Both the position numbers and the translations under genes were made by a program. 64,000 nucleotides of DNA from Manis javanica (lineage: Eukaryota > Chordata > Mammalia > Pholidota > Manidae). Location: positions 101,542,001-101,606,000 of the forward strand of contig NC_133167.1 of the NCBI RefSeq assembly GCF_040802235.1, given 5' to 3'. Each line of letters opens with the position of its first letter. Positions within the stretch are counted from its first letter, which is position 1. Of the stretch, positions 1-11,986 are shown piece after piece. Under the pieces are notes generated by a model. It was given only the letters and a program-made list of their open reading frames with translations, ran no database searches and was not told the origin of the DNA.

Positions 1-783
1 CAACAGCAGTTCCTGGATGGCACCTGGTGTCCCACAATTCAGTCTAGTTCTGCCAGTAACTCCTGGGAGGTAGAGCAGCCCCCACACATTAAGGGGCTCA
101 GTCCCACAAGGCTGCCCCTACTTCAGATGCCAGCCGCAAGTCCCAGGTCCCCAGGGTACCCACACTTTTGTCTGACTTGGCTATAAATTTGAGGGTTCTC
201 CCAGGCCCCCTTCAGGTTTGGGTAATTCACTGGAGTGAATCACAGAACTCAGAAAAGTGCTATGCTTATGATTCATTTTATTACAGGGGATACAATTCAG
301 GAACAGCCAATGGAAGTGATGCGGAGGGCAGGATGTAGGTGGGGAACAGAGTTTCCACGCTCTCGTTGGGCACGCCACACTTCTGGGACAGCAGGGTAAC
401 CCAGAAGTGCCCTGAACCACATTGTTCTAGGGTCTTTTTATGGGGTTTCATTGTGCAGGCATGGTGCTTGATTAAATCATTGGCCGCATGATTCAACTCA
501 ATCTGAGAGCTCAGAGGATGGAGTTGAAAGGTGTAGCCCTCTCCGGATGTGGTTGGTCCCTCTGGTGACCAGCCCCCATCCTGACGCTATCTAGTCTCCA
601 CCTCCGTAAGTCATCTCATTAGCATAAACTCAGGTATGGGAACTAGGGGCTTGTTACAGAAAACAAAGCACTCCTGTTGCTTGGGAAATTCAAAGGGTTT
701 CAGGAGCTCTGGTCCAGGAACCTGGGACAAAGGCCAAATATATTTTTTATTAGACCACAGATACCCTTTAACATCCCTTCTGC
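1..783 (-). mobile_element. Solo-type endogenous retrovirus LTR (minus orientation, runs off window edge)
   Basis: Read on the minus strand this stretch has LTR layout. It starts near 783 with TGTTAAAGGG. A TATA-like box (CATAAAAAGACC) lies near 432-443, and an AATAAA signal near 278-283 is followed by the R/U5-like part. The right-hand end lies at or beyond position 1. The sequence resembles a family of old mammalian ERV LTRs, but I cannot name the subfamily securely. No gag, pol or env coding is visible beside it, so it is either a solo LTR or the edge of an element outside the window. It lies in the ENPP6 intron, upstream of the exon at 1063. Confidence 0.6.
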
Positions 784-1062
784 CTCTAACATGCTATCTT
801 TCGTGGCTCTAAAACTGATTATGAGGTGCAGTTCAGCTCAATGTAAGAAAATACTTTTATACCTACAGCTCTTTGGCAATTTAATGGTCTGCCTCCGAAG
901 TCTGGGCTACCTGGAGTAGAAGGTGGTCCAGCTGAGGCTGGATGACCCCCAGTGGAGAAGATGGGGGAGGAAACCCCCACATCGGGTGGTGGTTTGGACC
1001 AGATGCTCCCTCACCACGATCGCTGGGACACAGGGTAATGTAGTCGCCTCGCCTCGTTTCAG

Positions 1063-1186
1063 AATCGAGAGACGCTCCCATTTTGGATGAACAGCACCAG
1101 CAAGAGGGAAGGCTGGCAGCACGGGTGGCATGGCTATGACAATGAAATCATGGACATGCGGGGCATCTTCCTGGCCTTTGGACCCG
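1063..1186 (+). CDS. ENPP6: ENPP6 penultimate coding exon (zinc-ligand exon)
   Basis: ENPP6 is a GPI-anchored ectoenzyme that hydrolyses choline glycerophosphodiesters such as glycerophosphocholine and lysophosphatidylcholine. The exon is preceded by a TTTCAG acceptor and ends in a GTAGGC donor. It enters in phase 0 and leaves after one base of an Asp codon, giving 41 whole codons. The peptide starts [12 protein letters not shown] and contains [21 protein letters not shown], interrupted here only by the exon end. The HGYDN motif is an ENPP family signature. If the protein is 440 residues long like the human one, its His is residue 354, a known zinc ligand, and the NST sequon is the glycosylated Asn341. 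This exon therefore supplies the last metal ligand of the active site. The earlier exons lie left of the window. Confidence 0.95.
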
Positions 1187-4100
1187 GTAGGCAAGAAAGA
1201 ACCCAATTCCCTCCGTTCTCCTTATTCGCGGAAGTGTGTCCGGTTGGGGCTGATGGCACTGGTGAAGGCTGGGGTGGTCTCTGTATGGACCCTCTTTATG
1301 AGTAAAGCTGAGCAGACCCAGCTGGTCTCCATGAAACATATTTTGCTGGCTGGCTTTCAAGTGCTTCTTGGGTTTGGCAAATGTAGCCAAATACTTTTCC
1401 TTGTAACTTTTAAATCTTGAGTGCAGTGAAGAAAATGTATTCCACATGTTTGTGATTCATTTTTTACTTAATTCATCAAAATGTTATTTCACAGCTATCT
1501 GCTGTCCAGGAAAAGCTTATGAGACACCAGGTTGCTGACAGCCATGAGTCTCAGAGTTGGCGGGATCACTTCACGGGGTCGGACCCCTTCACAGCTCCCC
1601 CCTGTCGAGAGCACCCACCTCGGTGTGGGTCACTCAGCTTAGGGCCCAACCAGAAGCTGGGATCCGCTCAAGGGCAGGCTAGGAAATGACCCTGAGACTG
1701 ACTTTGAGAATGCAGCACAAGGACCAGGGATGCCTTGGATGAAAGCAGATTTACTGTGCCTTCCTTGACCAGATAAATTGCTAGGGCAGAAAGAGACGGG
1801 AGAGGCCTATTTGGTCGTTTGCCTTAATGGACAGAGCACTTTAAATTCACAGTCTGGAATAGTTTATCAAACATTCTGAAGGTCATGTGACTACCTGAAT
1901 GCCCCCTTCTTCAAGAAAAAAAAAAAAAGAGAGAGAAAAGGGAAAAAAAGCATTCAACAGCCATCAGCCATCAGTTGACTGGCCCAGGAGCTGGCCTTCT
2001 TTCCTGCTACTGCGCGCCCTCCTCATTAAATATAATAAGCTCACCCTGATATCTCTGTTCCAAGTGCCTTTTTCCGGATATAGATCGAAATATTTCAACC
2101 CATGACAGTCCACATTTTCCTTTCACATTATCGTTAGCGACCATGTCTGGAAGGTCTGCTCTTCTCCTTGAGGTAGCAAGAGAAAGATATTTGTCAATCT
2201 TTATTGACAGCTGGGTCATTGCACTTACCACAAAGGAGCTGCTGAGGACTCTGCAGCGTCAGTTTCTGCACCCCACCCCGGGGCCCCTTGGGTGTCTGAG
2301 CTTAGGGAACACGGCAGTCCCGATCCTTTCCCACCTGTGGTCCAAGTTGCTGCATCCTGAAGTAAGCACGAGGGCCAGTAACAGCAAGCATTTGTAGAGC
2401 ATCAACTGGGTTCACAACTTTGGCCCGAGAGGAGTTCAGAAGATGCCTAAGCATGTTGCTGTGAACCCGTAATAGTTATCAGGTGCTTTGTTCCCTGGCA
2501 GCCAGACCCCCGGGCAGATAATACAAAGCCCGAAATGGAATGAATTAGGGAATGGAGCCATGGGGACCTTGTTGAGGTCAACTGCTAGATTAAGCTGGAG
2601 ACAGTCCAGGGCCATGGCCTTTATACAGGAGAACATTAGACAGGAGGGCTTTCATTCAAAAGCATCGCCTCCTCCTTCCCCAGAGGAGAGGAATAAGATC
2701 GTGAATGCAAAACAGTTGTCAATCGGAGTGTTTATGAGCAAGAGTCTCGGGGCATATTTTAAAGTAGAAGGAAATCTAGCCTCAAACCAAAATTTTTAAA
2801 CAAAGTACCCAAAGCTGCATTAGCTTAAAGTTAAATTCAGTGAGGAGATTTTGTCCATTAACAAAGGCCTCCATCATATGCTCCTTCAAAACTAAAAGCC
2901 TAAGTCTTTTATAGACAGAAAGATGACCCCTGATAAAAATGGACTGGGCTAATTGCAAAAATGTTTCCAGGCAGACGCAGCCTTGAGAGCCTCCCGCAAA
3001 CCACCACGTTTCTGGCTGCAATTCTCATGAAAGATTGAACGGCTTTACACACGGCCTGTTTACTCAGAAGAAAATTGGAGAGTGGGGCCTTTACCAGCTA
3101 TCTAGCTGCACTCTGAGATAAAGGCGCAGCCCTCCTGATTGATCGTATGTGCTTCCCGCTTAGGGAGGAAGCCGGGCATCGTTGCAGCTGCCCAGATAGG
3201 GCTTCAGAAATCAGTAAGTCTGGGCAGCAAAAAGAAAAGGAAATCATTCTTGGAAGATAGCCTCTCTCTGGCTAATCCCAGTTTCTAATTTGAACAACCT
3301 AATCTCACCCTGGGGAACTCCACATTCAAGATAAGACAGCAGGCGTGTGATGCAGTGAGCCGTCTGTGAGCCCGGAAGCCTCCCTCGGAAAGCAGCCCGA
3401 GGTGGCCAGGCACGGCGTGGAGAACCTTCTGTCTTTAGAGCAACAGTTTTAATAGCCACAAAATTTAAACCTGTGGGAATAACTTGGATTCCCAGTCCAG
3501 GTTCAAAAATGTCACCTTGCGCTAGGGGAGCTTGGCTGGATCCTCTCAGATTGCACTGGGTATTGTTCTAGAAGCTCTCATTCTGGCCTGGGTCAGCTCT
3601 GCATTGGGCCCAAAGTCCCAGCCCCTCCAGAATAGGAAGCCGTGAACCAGATGGAATTGGAAAGAAAACCCAACTCTTCATCTTGCTTTATGCGTCCAGG
3701 ATTTGATTTTTGTACTTTCAATGTAAAAAAATAATCTTTTCTAACATTTTTTTGTCAGTAGAGCTTGATCTTAATTTTTCCTGCCAAGGTATTACCGGTG
3801 AGGCAAGGATATGTTGGGTGCACAATTGTCCAGCACCGTCCACGCCCTCCCACCCACACACATGAGGAGGACGGGGCACCATGCTGGGCGGCAGGATGAG
3901 GGTCGCACCCAGGCCCATCTGCGGCAAGTCAGAGTGGGGAGAGAGGCTGCTCTCTGGGGAAGGGAAATCACCACCCTCACCTCACTGTAATATTTGCCTT
4001 GATGTTAAGAAGCCCTGGGATTCTGGGGTGGCCCCTACATTCTCCTATCCAGAGAGGTTCTGGATTTTTTAATTCGTTTTTACCAGGAGGTTACGCTGAC

Positions 4101-5555
4101 CCTTACCTTCCCTGCCCCAAGAGTAAAGTGAACCCTTGGAATAACATACAGGGTATTTTCAATCCATAGTTTACCTTTAATGGGCATTTGTTGTATGTAT
4201 TTATTAATAATAATAGTTACCATATATTGAGCATATACAGTGTACCTGGAGCTATGATTTAGGTGCCATTTCCATGCCCAAGTTCTGAGGTTACCCAGCT
4301 AGTAAGTGGCTATTTGTTGCTTGGAGAGCCCATGAGCCTCTTATACTGAATTCAACTTTAATTCTCCAAAGTGAGCATGGAAGTTGGCCTGGATCTGACA
4401 TGCTCTGGGGCCGTTTTCTGTATATAACTTCCTTCCATATTTGTAATTTCAAGGTTAATACAAGAGCAGACTTGGTACTGAGGTTTCTGGACTATGTTGC
4501 CGTGGGTGTTGGTTTGCTTTGCAAATAAAGTGCCTGTGATCATTTGAGCAAAGCAATTATAAAGATTTTTCCTACGGTAGAAAGTGTGGCTTTATAATGC
4601 CCAAAGGAACCATCTCCTTTAAAAGTCTTAGTGGGACTAAATGCACATGCACAGGCCTTCACTGACAGATAAAGTCTCCTTCCTGAATTCAACCTCAGTG
4701 TAGCTTTGGGTATTTCGCTGGAGCTCTGGTTTAGGGCCTAAAAGTGAACCTGCTCATGTGTGTTACTAAGCTTTATACTCACTCTTGGCAAGGACAAGTG
4801 TTTTGCATTCAGCACCTTCCTGCCTGCTGTGGAGCAGGAGCCCTGAACCCCGCCGCCCCCCAGCACCCTTCCTTATTTCTCTAACTCCAAAACCTGTTCG
4901 CGTACTCTCCACATGGCTGAGCTATTTTATCTGCCAGAGAAAGGCTCCCAAGTAATGCTCCGTTGACCTTCCAAAAGTGTTCCGGAACCAGTGCCATCGC
5001 CTCTGAGTGAGCCAGCACCGAGGAAGCCACACACCAAGCCCTGGGACCTCGATGGGGCAGGGAGAGGGACAGACATCCTTGAGTCGCCATGGGACACCCT
5101 GGCTGTGCAGGCCCTGCCAGAAAGATGTTCTGGAAGATAAGCACACCATTTCTTTGGGTTTGGGGGAGTCCAGCAAAGCAGTCAGCCTTCTACGACCACA
5201 CCTGCTCTCCGAGGCCCCAAAGAAGTGAGCCATTTCAGATGGCCCTTCGCCTCCCAGGAAAGCGCTCTTGTCACACAGGGAGCATCATAGTTATGCACAA
5301 AGACTGTCTGATAATTTGATTTAAAAAAAAAAACTCATCTCCATGAGCCATAGAAAGCTACTTCCTTTCACAACCTACAGCCATCCAGATAACCTTCCGT
5401 GTTCACGGCCACTTGGCTGTGTGTCCCACGGACAGAGCTGATTCTCCAATCCCACAGCGGCCTGCAGCAGGAGCATAATTCCTCCGCACTGTGGCTCGCC
5501 CCCTCTCTGCCCTCAGAGTGACGTAACAACCTGTTTGCTTGCCTTTCCCTTCCAG
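1187..5555 (+). other. ENPP6: ENPP6 last intron (4,369 bp, phase 1)
   Basis: The intron runs from the GTAGGC donor to the pyrimidine-rich acceptor CTTTCCCTTCCAG. It joins the G at 1186 to AT at 5556-5557 to complete an Asp codon. I see no additional coding exon on either strand. Contents I can name are a short A-rich run near 1915-1950 and a MIR-like fragment near 4195-4320. The rest is ordinary single-copy-looking intron sequence. Confidence 0.9.
4195..4320 (-). repeat. MIR-like SINE fragment
   Basis: The stretch contains degenerate versions of the reverse-complement MIR landmarks. A 'gagcatatacagtgtacctgg' block stands in for the usual 'tgtgccaggcactg' region. Some 60 bases later a block ending 'acccagctagtaagtggc' matches the MIR segment that normally reads 'cacacagctagtaagtggc'. 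It is strongly diverged, as expected for a mammalian-wide SINE. Confidence 0.5.
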
Positions 5556-5761
5556 ATTTCAAATCCAACTTCAGAGCTGCTCCCATCAGATCCGTGGATG
5601 TCTACAACATCATGTGCAACGCGGCAGGCATCGCCCCCCTGCCCAACAACGGCTCCTGGTCCAGAGTGGTGTGCATGCTGGAGGGCCGGGCCGGCCCGGT
5701 TCCATCTGCCCTACCGAGCAGCTGTGCGCTGGCCGTGACCCTCCTCTTACTGTTTGCATAG
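5556..5761 (+). CDS. ENPP6: ENPP6 terminal coding exon with GPI-attachment signal
   Basis: The exon completes the split Asp codon, encodes 67 further residues and stops at TAG (5759-5761). The peptide begins [20 protein letters not shown], typical of the end of the ENPP phosphodiesterase fold. It carries an NGS sequon (Asn404 if the numbering matches the 440-residue human protein) and Cys residues at 393 and 412; Cys412 is reported in the dimer interface of mouse ENPP6. The last 17 or so residues are hydrophobic ([12 protein letters not shown]) with no basic tail, which is the layout of a cleaved GPI signal. The likely attachment residue is the Gly of GRAG, where I recall Ser in human. Frame, length and splice phase agree with the exon at 1063-1186. 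No frameshift or premature stop is present. Confidence 0.95.
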
Positions 5762-6718
5762 CTGCTCCTACTGTTGCCCCCCAACACTCAGCCAAGTGTG
5801 CCTCCGTGGCGGAATGGCTTTCATTGCCCATGTGAATAATAGCTTCATTAACACAATCAAGGCCACAAAAATTGTAAATACATTATTCTTGGATGATTCT
5901 GTATATAAAAGTCCTTACTTCTTGAAAAAACAAACCAACTATTTTTGCTGGAGGTAGGGAAAATCCTAGCTTTTCATTTGTTCAACTGTGTGTCATTTTC
6001 TCCTTTCTTTAATTACTCGGATGAACCGTCCGAGCAGGGCCTGCCCCTGGAGCAAACAGACTTTGAGTGGCTCTTGTGTGGAATCCTGGACCCCTCTCTG
6101 TCCCGCCTTGCACAGAACAGGCCCTTGTCTGTGCCGTCCCCACACCAAGGAGCCCTCCTTGGAGTTATAGCTACAATCCTGTATGGCTCTATCCATCTTG
6201 GAAAGAGGTCCACATGAAAGCAATAGCTGCCACCTGTTACTGACCCAGCTCATGGGGTTTTTCATCTCATACAATGTCCCAGAAAGGGGCTCAGCAGTCA
6301 CTCAAAATCAGTAATGACTGGAGAACTCGAAGAGCTAGGTAAAAGACAAGGGCTCCCTCCCAAAGACTTGAGTGCACAGACATTTCTCCCTTGCCTGGAG
6401 GAGTGGAGCAGCTTGCCATACATACAGAAGATAAGTAGCTTGCACATAGCGGGCCCGGCAGGTTGTGGATGGAGGGCCTGCCTGCCCAGCTGCCTGAGTA
6501 AAGGCTTCCTCAGAGGCTGTTACCCGTTGGGGCCCCATACAGAGTGTAGTCTAGAGCAACATCAGACATATCACTACAGGCCGGGGAAGGGCTGTCCTGC
6601 TGATGAGAGCATGGACATCTTTGCAGAAATCTCAGTCCTCTGCTTGGGACGGGGATGCACTAAGCATGGGTTTTATGCACTAGTAGTCCTGGAGCAATGC
6701 TCGCCTAGCAAGAACAAC

Positions 6719-6724
6719 AATAAA
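6719..6724 (+). terminator. ENPP6: Candidate proximal poly(A) signal for ENPP6
   Basis: This is a canonical AATAAA, 958 bp after the ENPP6 stop codon. A G/T-rich stretch (aaatggtggggggtgg) begins about 34 bases further on, a plausible downstream element. There is no transcript evidence. Confidence 0.35.
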
Positions 6725-7604
6725 GTGAATCCTCGAGTGACCCAGAAGTCCAAGGGAAATGGTGGGGGGTGGAGGATGGAGAGAACACGATGGGGCCGAA
6801 TCCCAGTCACTAACCAATTAGCTGTTTGATTAGGAAAGAGTTTGGTCAGCGTGCTGTCTCCAAGACCTAAGTTCTTTAGAAACTCCCAGGAAGAGACGCT
6901 GAGCTTGAGTTGACATGTTTTGAGTTTAGTCATCTGAGCTTGCTGTAGGAAATCTTGTAAAACAAGGGATAATGGCATGTCTAAATGATCGAGTCACAAA
7001 CACGTATCACTCATTAACAGGAGGTGCATCTGCAAAGGAGACTTTATCAGGAAGACAGCCCAGCAGGCCTCGTCAGGACGACAAAGCTCTTGCACAGAGT
7101 TTACCTTAAAGATGATTGTCAGCGCTCACCCTGATTCAGGAAGGCCAGGAGCCGCCTCTGTGCCTGGAATCAGGAGAGCAAAGGATCAGTGCTCAAAAAT
7201 ACTAAATTTACCTTCACAAAAGATTTCTAAGGATTTATGTAATGTGATTTAAAAGAGCCAGCAAACCACCAGATCAGTTGGAAGGAAGGTAAATGAGTGT
7301 TACCTGGCTGAAAGCAACACCGGTAGTGGTTGCTAGAACAGGCATCTATTGCTCAAAGTCTCCTTCCTTCTCCAAGGACAGTGTTCAATGAATTCAGTAG
7401 AGCCCACATTCCTCGCCCATGAAGGGAGAACCCCTAAAGACACCCCAGTGATTCAGTTAAAGGCAGATCACCAAAATCAAGAGGGACCCAAACACGGACA
7501 CAGTCTCACAGGTTCTCCTGCTCTGTCTGCCGTTTTTTCCCCCCACTCATCCTTCAGTCACATAATACAATTTTAGATACTTGTCTGACACAGCCCAGTT
7601 GCTC

Positions 7605-7610
7605 AATAAA
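7605..7610 (+). terminator. ENPP6: Candidate distal poly(A) signal for ENPP6
   Basis: AATAAA occurs in the context gctcaataaataatca. This context also resembles the tail of MIR/L2 elements, so the hexamer may be repeat-derived. It could still serve as the distal ENPP6 cleavage signal. Confidence 0.3.
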
Positions 7611-8530
7611 TAATCATGCATTCATGAATTAGATGAGACACTTTTGGCATCATGAATAGTGGTAAATAATAAAGAAAATTTAGACACTGAATGGAGAAAA
7701 ACCCTTTTCCTAAAATAACGTATACATTTTAGTGGATTAAGTATTTGGCTACATTTTTTTTCCTTTGATTTTTGTTCTAAAGCCAACTTTTTTTTTTTCC
7801 CCTGGAGAATTCTGCTTTCTCTAAATGCATTTTGTTCCATCAGAGTAGAATCTGAATATATATATAGACACCTTTTCTCCTGGATTATTTTACTACTTTA
7901 TTGCTAATTCCAGGAGGAAAATAACTGAATTGGACCTGCAAATACTGAAGATAAATGAAAGGAATAATCCTAAATTAAAGTTGAGATGAATGGCTACTTT
8001 CCCTGCCCATATGCCTAACCTCCAGAACCCAATTCAATTAAGTTCTGAAGACCTCAGCATAAATTAGTGCAGGCCCAGGGAATTCTTTCTAGCCTCTAAG
8101 AGTCCTGAATTATAAAGTCCCAACTCTCTTTCCTTTTAAAGGGACCTTGGAAACCCACATTAGATCTGAGTACAAATACAGTAGTTTGCATACTTCCTGG
8201 CATCATCTGACCCACTTACAGAGATGCAGCAGGTTCTGAAGGTCTGCGGTGGGACCTCAGCAACACTTTTACATGACACTGGCCTGAGGTCTGAGTTCTG
8301 CTCTGAAAAGAGACAGGTTCTGAACTGACCTTGGTGGACCCTAGTGTCCTGACAGCAATTTTGTAATCTGCCCATTTCTCCAGGGGGCAGCAGGCTGGCA
8401 TGGGCTCCTGCCCCCTGCTGAGCCACGCTCTCAACCCTCCATAAACCAAAGCAGGCCTGTAACCCCCAGTGACGGACAGAGGCACCTACAAAGACCACAC
8501 CCTTCCCTTGTGGGTCTAAGATTCCCACCC

Positions 8531-8594
8531 AAACTCATTGCTCAAGATACATAGGTTGTGCTGCCAGACAAACTCATTGCTCAAGACACATAGG
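8531..8594 (+). repeat. Two-copy tandem duplication, 25-bp unit at 39-bp period
   Basis: The segment aaactcattgctcaaga, continuing with yacatagg, occurs at 8531-8555 and again at 8570-8594. The copies differ at one base of 25. They are separated by 14 bp, so the period is 39 bp. Confidence 0.9.
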
Positions 8595-9060
8595 TATTTT
8601 ATGAATTTCCTAAGGAAGTGTTTTGCATTTCTGTAAATTTCAAGTCCACATGTGATTGCACTTAATCTTTTTAAGCAATTTGTGACAGACCGAAGTCAGC
8701 TCTTGTGAAGTACTTGCTAGAAGAAAGGGAGGTGGTAATCTTAGCAGACTGGTTATAAAACATATGAAACTTGGTCTCAGGTATATGCTGTGGAAAATAT
8801 GGATATCTGTTGCTTCAAAATCGCAAAATAGCACCTAGTGCAGTGCCTCAAATATTTAATAAATGTCCTACAAATCTATGTTGCATAAAAAAGGAATAAA
8901 TACCATTAAGAAGACTTGCTTACCCCTCTGATGGTCTTTTTGTAGTTCCTCAAATTAAATGAACTTGTCATTTTTGGCTTGCTGCTTTTTCTTATCACCC
9001 AACTGATAATATATTTCATTTCATGGGCTAAATGTATTCCACTGAAGGCTTATAAACTTG

Positions 9061-9092
9061 ATGGATGGATGGAAGGAAGGAAGGAAAGAAGG
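9061..9092 (+). repeat. (GGAT)n/(GGAA)n simple repeat
   Basis: Consecutive atgg units pass into aagg units (atggatggatgg, then aaggaaggaagg). The tract is short and interrupted. Confidence 0.85.
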
Positions 9093-9124
9093 AGATTAGA
9101 TTTTAAGCATGCTAAACATATTTA

Positions 9125-10440
9125 CTCTTTTAAAAATAACAGCTTTATCGAGATTTAATTCACATAGCATACAATTCATCCATTTGAAATGTACAGTTCA
9201 ATGGCTTTAGGACAGTCATAGAGATGTGCCACCATCCCCAAATCAATTTTAGAGCATTTTTATCACCCCCAGAAGAAACTCCATACCCATTAGTACACCA
9301 GCAGTTACTCCCCATGTCCACCCACCGCCATCCCCAGGCAACCACTGAACTAGACCCTGTCTCTACAGATTTGCCTGTTTAGGATATTTCATAAAAATGG
9401 AATAACACAATATGATGTCTTCTAGGACTGGCTTCTTTCATTCAGCCTAACGTTTTCAAGGTTTTAGCTTGAATCAGTTATTCATTCTTTTTGTTGCCAA
9501 ATAATATTCCATTATATGGACATTTCGCATTTTATTTATCCATTCATTAGTTGACAGACATTTGTTTTTCCCGCTTTTTGGATATTATGAAGAACGCTGC
9601 TCTGAGCATTCATGTATGAGTTTTGTGGTCATAGTTTTTCAGCTCTCTCGGAAATATACCTGAAGCGGAAATGGTAACTCTAGGTTAAACTTTGGAGGAA
9701 CTGCCGGGTTTTTCTAAACTGGCTGCACCATTTTGCATTCCCGCGGGCTGTGTATGAGGGTTAGGTTTCTCCACACCCTGATCAACACTTGTTATTATCG
9801 TTTTTAGCATAGCCCTCCTGTTGGAGCTGATGTGATAGCTCACTGCGATTTTGATTTTGCAATTTCCTAATGATAAATGACGTTGAACCCTTTCTTATAT
9901 GTTTATTGGCCATTTGTCTGTCTCTGTTAAAGAAATGTCTAATTCAAACCCTTGGCCCATTTTTCAAAATTGGGTTTTTGCCTTTTTATTATTGAGTGGT
10001 AAGACATCTTTTTGTATTCATGATACAACTCCCTTATCAGGTATATAATTTGCAGACACTTTCCCCCCTATTCTATGCATTTTCTTTTGACTTTTTTGAT
10101 GGCATCCTTTGTGGCACAAAAGTTTTTAATTTTGATGAAGTCCAATTTATCTGTTTTTTTCTCTTGTCAGTCATGCTTTTTGCATTCTATCTAAGAAGGC
10201 TTTACCTAACCCAAGATCATGAAGATTTACTTCTCTCACTTCTCCTAAGAGTGTTGCAGTTTTAACTCTTACCTTTAGGCCTCTGATCCATTCCAGGGAA
10301 GCTTCTGGGTAGGCTGTGAGGAAGTGATACTTCATTCTTTTGCATGTGGATATCTGGTTTTCCCAAAACTGTTTGGTACAAAGGATATTTAATTCATAGA
10401 CAAATGTTAAAATGATTCTATTGAACATAAACCCCTTTTT
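9125..10440 (-). mobile_element. 5'-truncated LINE-1 (minus strand), ORF2 end plus 3' UTR
   Basis: Read on the minus strand, the element ends near 9125 with the typical L1 tail (caataaagctgtt-like, then an A-rich run). On the plus strand, blocks such as ttgccaaataatattccatt, aactgccgggtttttctaaa and tttttaattttgatgaagtc are antisense L1 ORF2/3' sequence. Many stops break the frame, so this is an inactive old copy of the L1M class. The 5' end is truncated near 10440. Confidence 0.85.
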
Positions 10441-11986
10441 AAAAAAGGTAATAATCACTCCAGAAATATATTGCCCATGACCAGGTCAGGGCCCCTGGCT
10501 ATCCACTCTCTCTATATACTAGCCGCTCACAAATGCCCTGTGCTGCTCTCTCATACACTGATCAAAATTCCAATCAATAATAATTAAAGTTACTGTTTAA
10601 TATTGTCTGTTTTTCTCACTGGGAGTTCCATTGAGAAAGGAAGTGACAGTGTCTTATTCGCCTTTCAAAATGTCTGGGTTGCATTTTATTGCATTTTCTT
10701 CCCATTTTTATAACCATACACGTACACACACATTTTTAAAATTCCTGCTTCACCATTTAATCTCACGTCTGGCCTTCGTAGCTAACCCCATTTTCCCTAA
10801 TCACTTCACTGGTTTCCTTTTAGCCCTGAGAAATGTTGTGCCTCACAACTGCCTTTATTTCTATCTCCTTGAATTCATACATACCCTATTTTGCATGAGT
10901 TTGTTTTGCATGTTAAATATGGAAGCAATTACATTCTTCTTCCCTATCTCATCAGATAATAGTTTCCTTGGAAGCAGAGAGCTTTCTTGACTGTCTCCCT
11001 CCCTCCCCCCCCTCCTTCTCTTCCTTCCTTCCATCTCTCTCTTTCTCCCTCTTTCTTTTTTTCATGTTGGGATTTGAGGGGACCCTAATAACTGCCATCC
11101 TAGCTTCCCAACTCATTTTCTAAGCAACTGAAGTAGACCCAGGGCGTGGTGGATGGACAGTGAAAGGTCACCTCTGTTACGGCAAAGCTGGTAGTTCCGC
11201 GGACGTGCAGTTTATGATGCTGCACCTCTGGACTACAGCGAGGTGCCCACCGAGGGCCTGTCCCTGTAAGCGCTCTGCAGCGACATGGAGGGAAGCAAAC
11301 GGCCAGAAGGCACGAAGACTAAGGTGTGGCAGTTCTGGAGCTAATTCCCCCAAAGTCGAAGGCCTGCTGGGGTGGTTCTCTGTGGCGCCTGGCATCCTCC
11401 CTGGGCCGGGACAAGGGGCACCCAGGTGATGCCCAGGGTGCGGAACGGCCTGGCCCGCATGAGACCACACAGGGCTGTCTGTCCTCTGGTCCCTGGGAAG
11501 GCGCTCCGCGCTGTGCCCTCCTGTCAGACCACCAACCTGCTCCCGCCCTGGGCTCCCGGCTGGGCTCAGATTCCGGGCACTCCGAAGTGCGCTTCACAGT
11601 TTGCCAGAAGCCCTTGTAGATAAGGCATAATTCTAGGAAAAAATGTTCTCCCAATCACGAGTCTTCGTTTAACTGTTGGCAAAAGTATGATTAATTTTCT
11701 TTCTTCCTAAAAAGCTTTCTAGGCGTGTAAGTGCCAACAGAGTTTGTTAGACTCTTGGCAAGTTTAAAACACAGTCAGTTTTATTTACTCAGTGCGGAGT
11801 CCAGGCATGCCCCTTCGCCTCTGCATATCCAGGTCCTGGGTCGGGGGCAAGCACGTGCTGACTATATCATGCAGTTGCCTGAAGTTCTGCAGCTGCCTTG
11901 GGCACAGCCTGTCCAACGTGGAATGAGTCCCTCCAGAGACGGTGCACTTTGCTGGAGACAGAAGAATGGCACACACCACATCCTTT
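10441..11986. other. Intergenic: L2-like tail and CT-rich tract, no gene
   Basis: Near 10590-10665 there is an L2-tail-like phrase (gacagtgtcttattcg). A C/T-rich low-complexity tract occupies 10992-11062. From 11150 to 11620 the base composition is GC-richer with overlapping open frames on both strands, but none shows a recognisable protein motif or a convincing splice structure. Confidence 0.5.

Larger units (their letters stand above)
5762..7630 (+). other. ENPP6: ENPP6 3' UTR (end inferred)
   Basis: This non-coding sequence follows the ENPP6 stop codon with no splice signal needed. Two AATAAA hexamers lie downstream, at 6719-6724 and 7605-7610, and either could end the transcript. I placed the end just after the second. 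That would give a UTR of about 1.85 kb, a guess from memory of the human transcript size. A 171-codon open frame at 6314-6829 lies inside it, but shows no recognisable domain and is a length expected by chance in 64 kb. Confidence 0.5.
7631..9120. other. Intergenic, no gene seen
   Basis: The stretch holds a 39-bp-spaced tandem duplication (8531-8594), an L2/MIR-like tail near 8820-8875 (gcctcaaatatttaataaatg) and a short GGAT/GGAA simple repeat at 9061-9092. No splice-compatible coding segment was recognised. Confidence 0.6.

Noticed and set aside
6314-6829. A 171-codon open frame on the plus strand
   Set aside because: It lies in the ENPP6 3' UTR, has no recognisable domain, and one or two frames of this length are expected by chance in 64 kb read in six frames.
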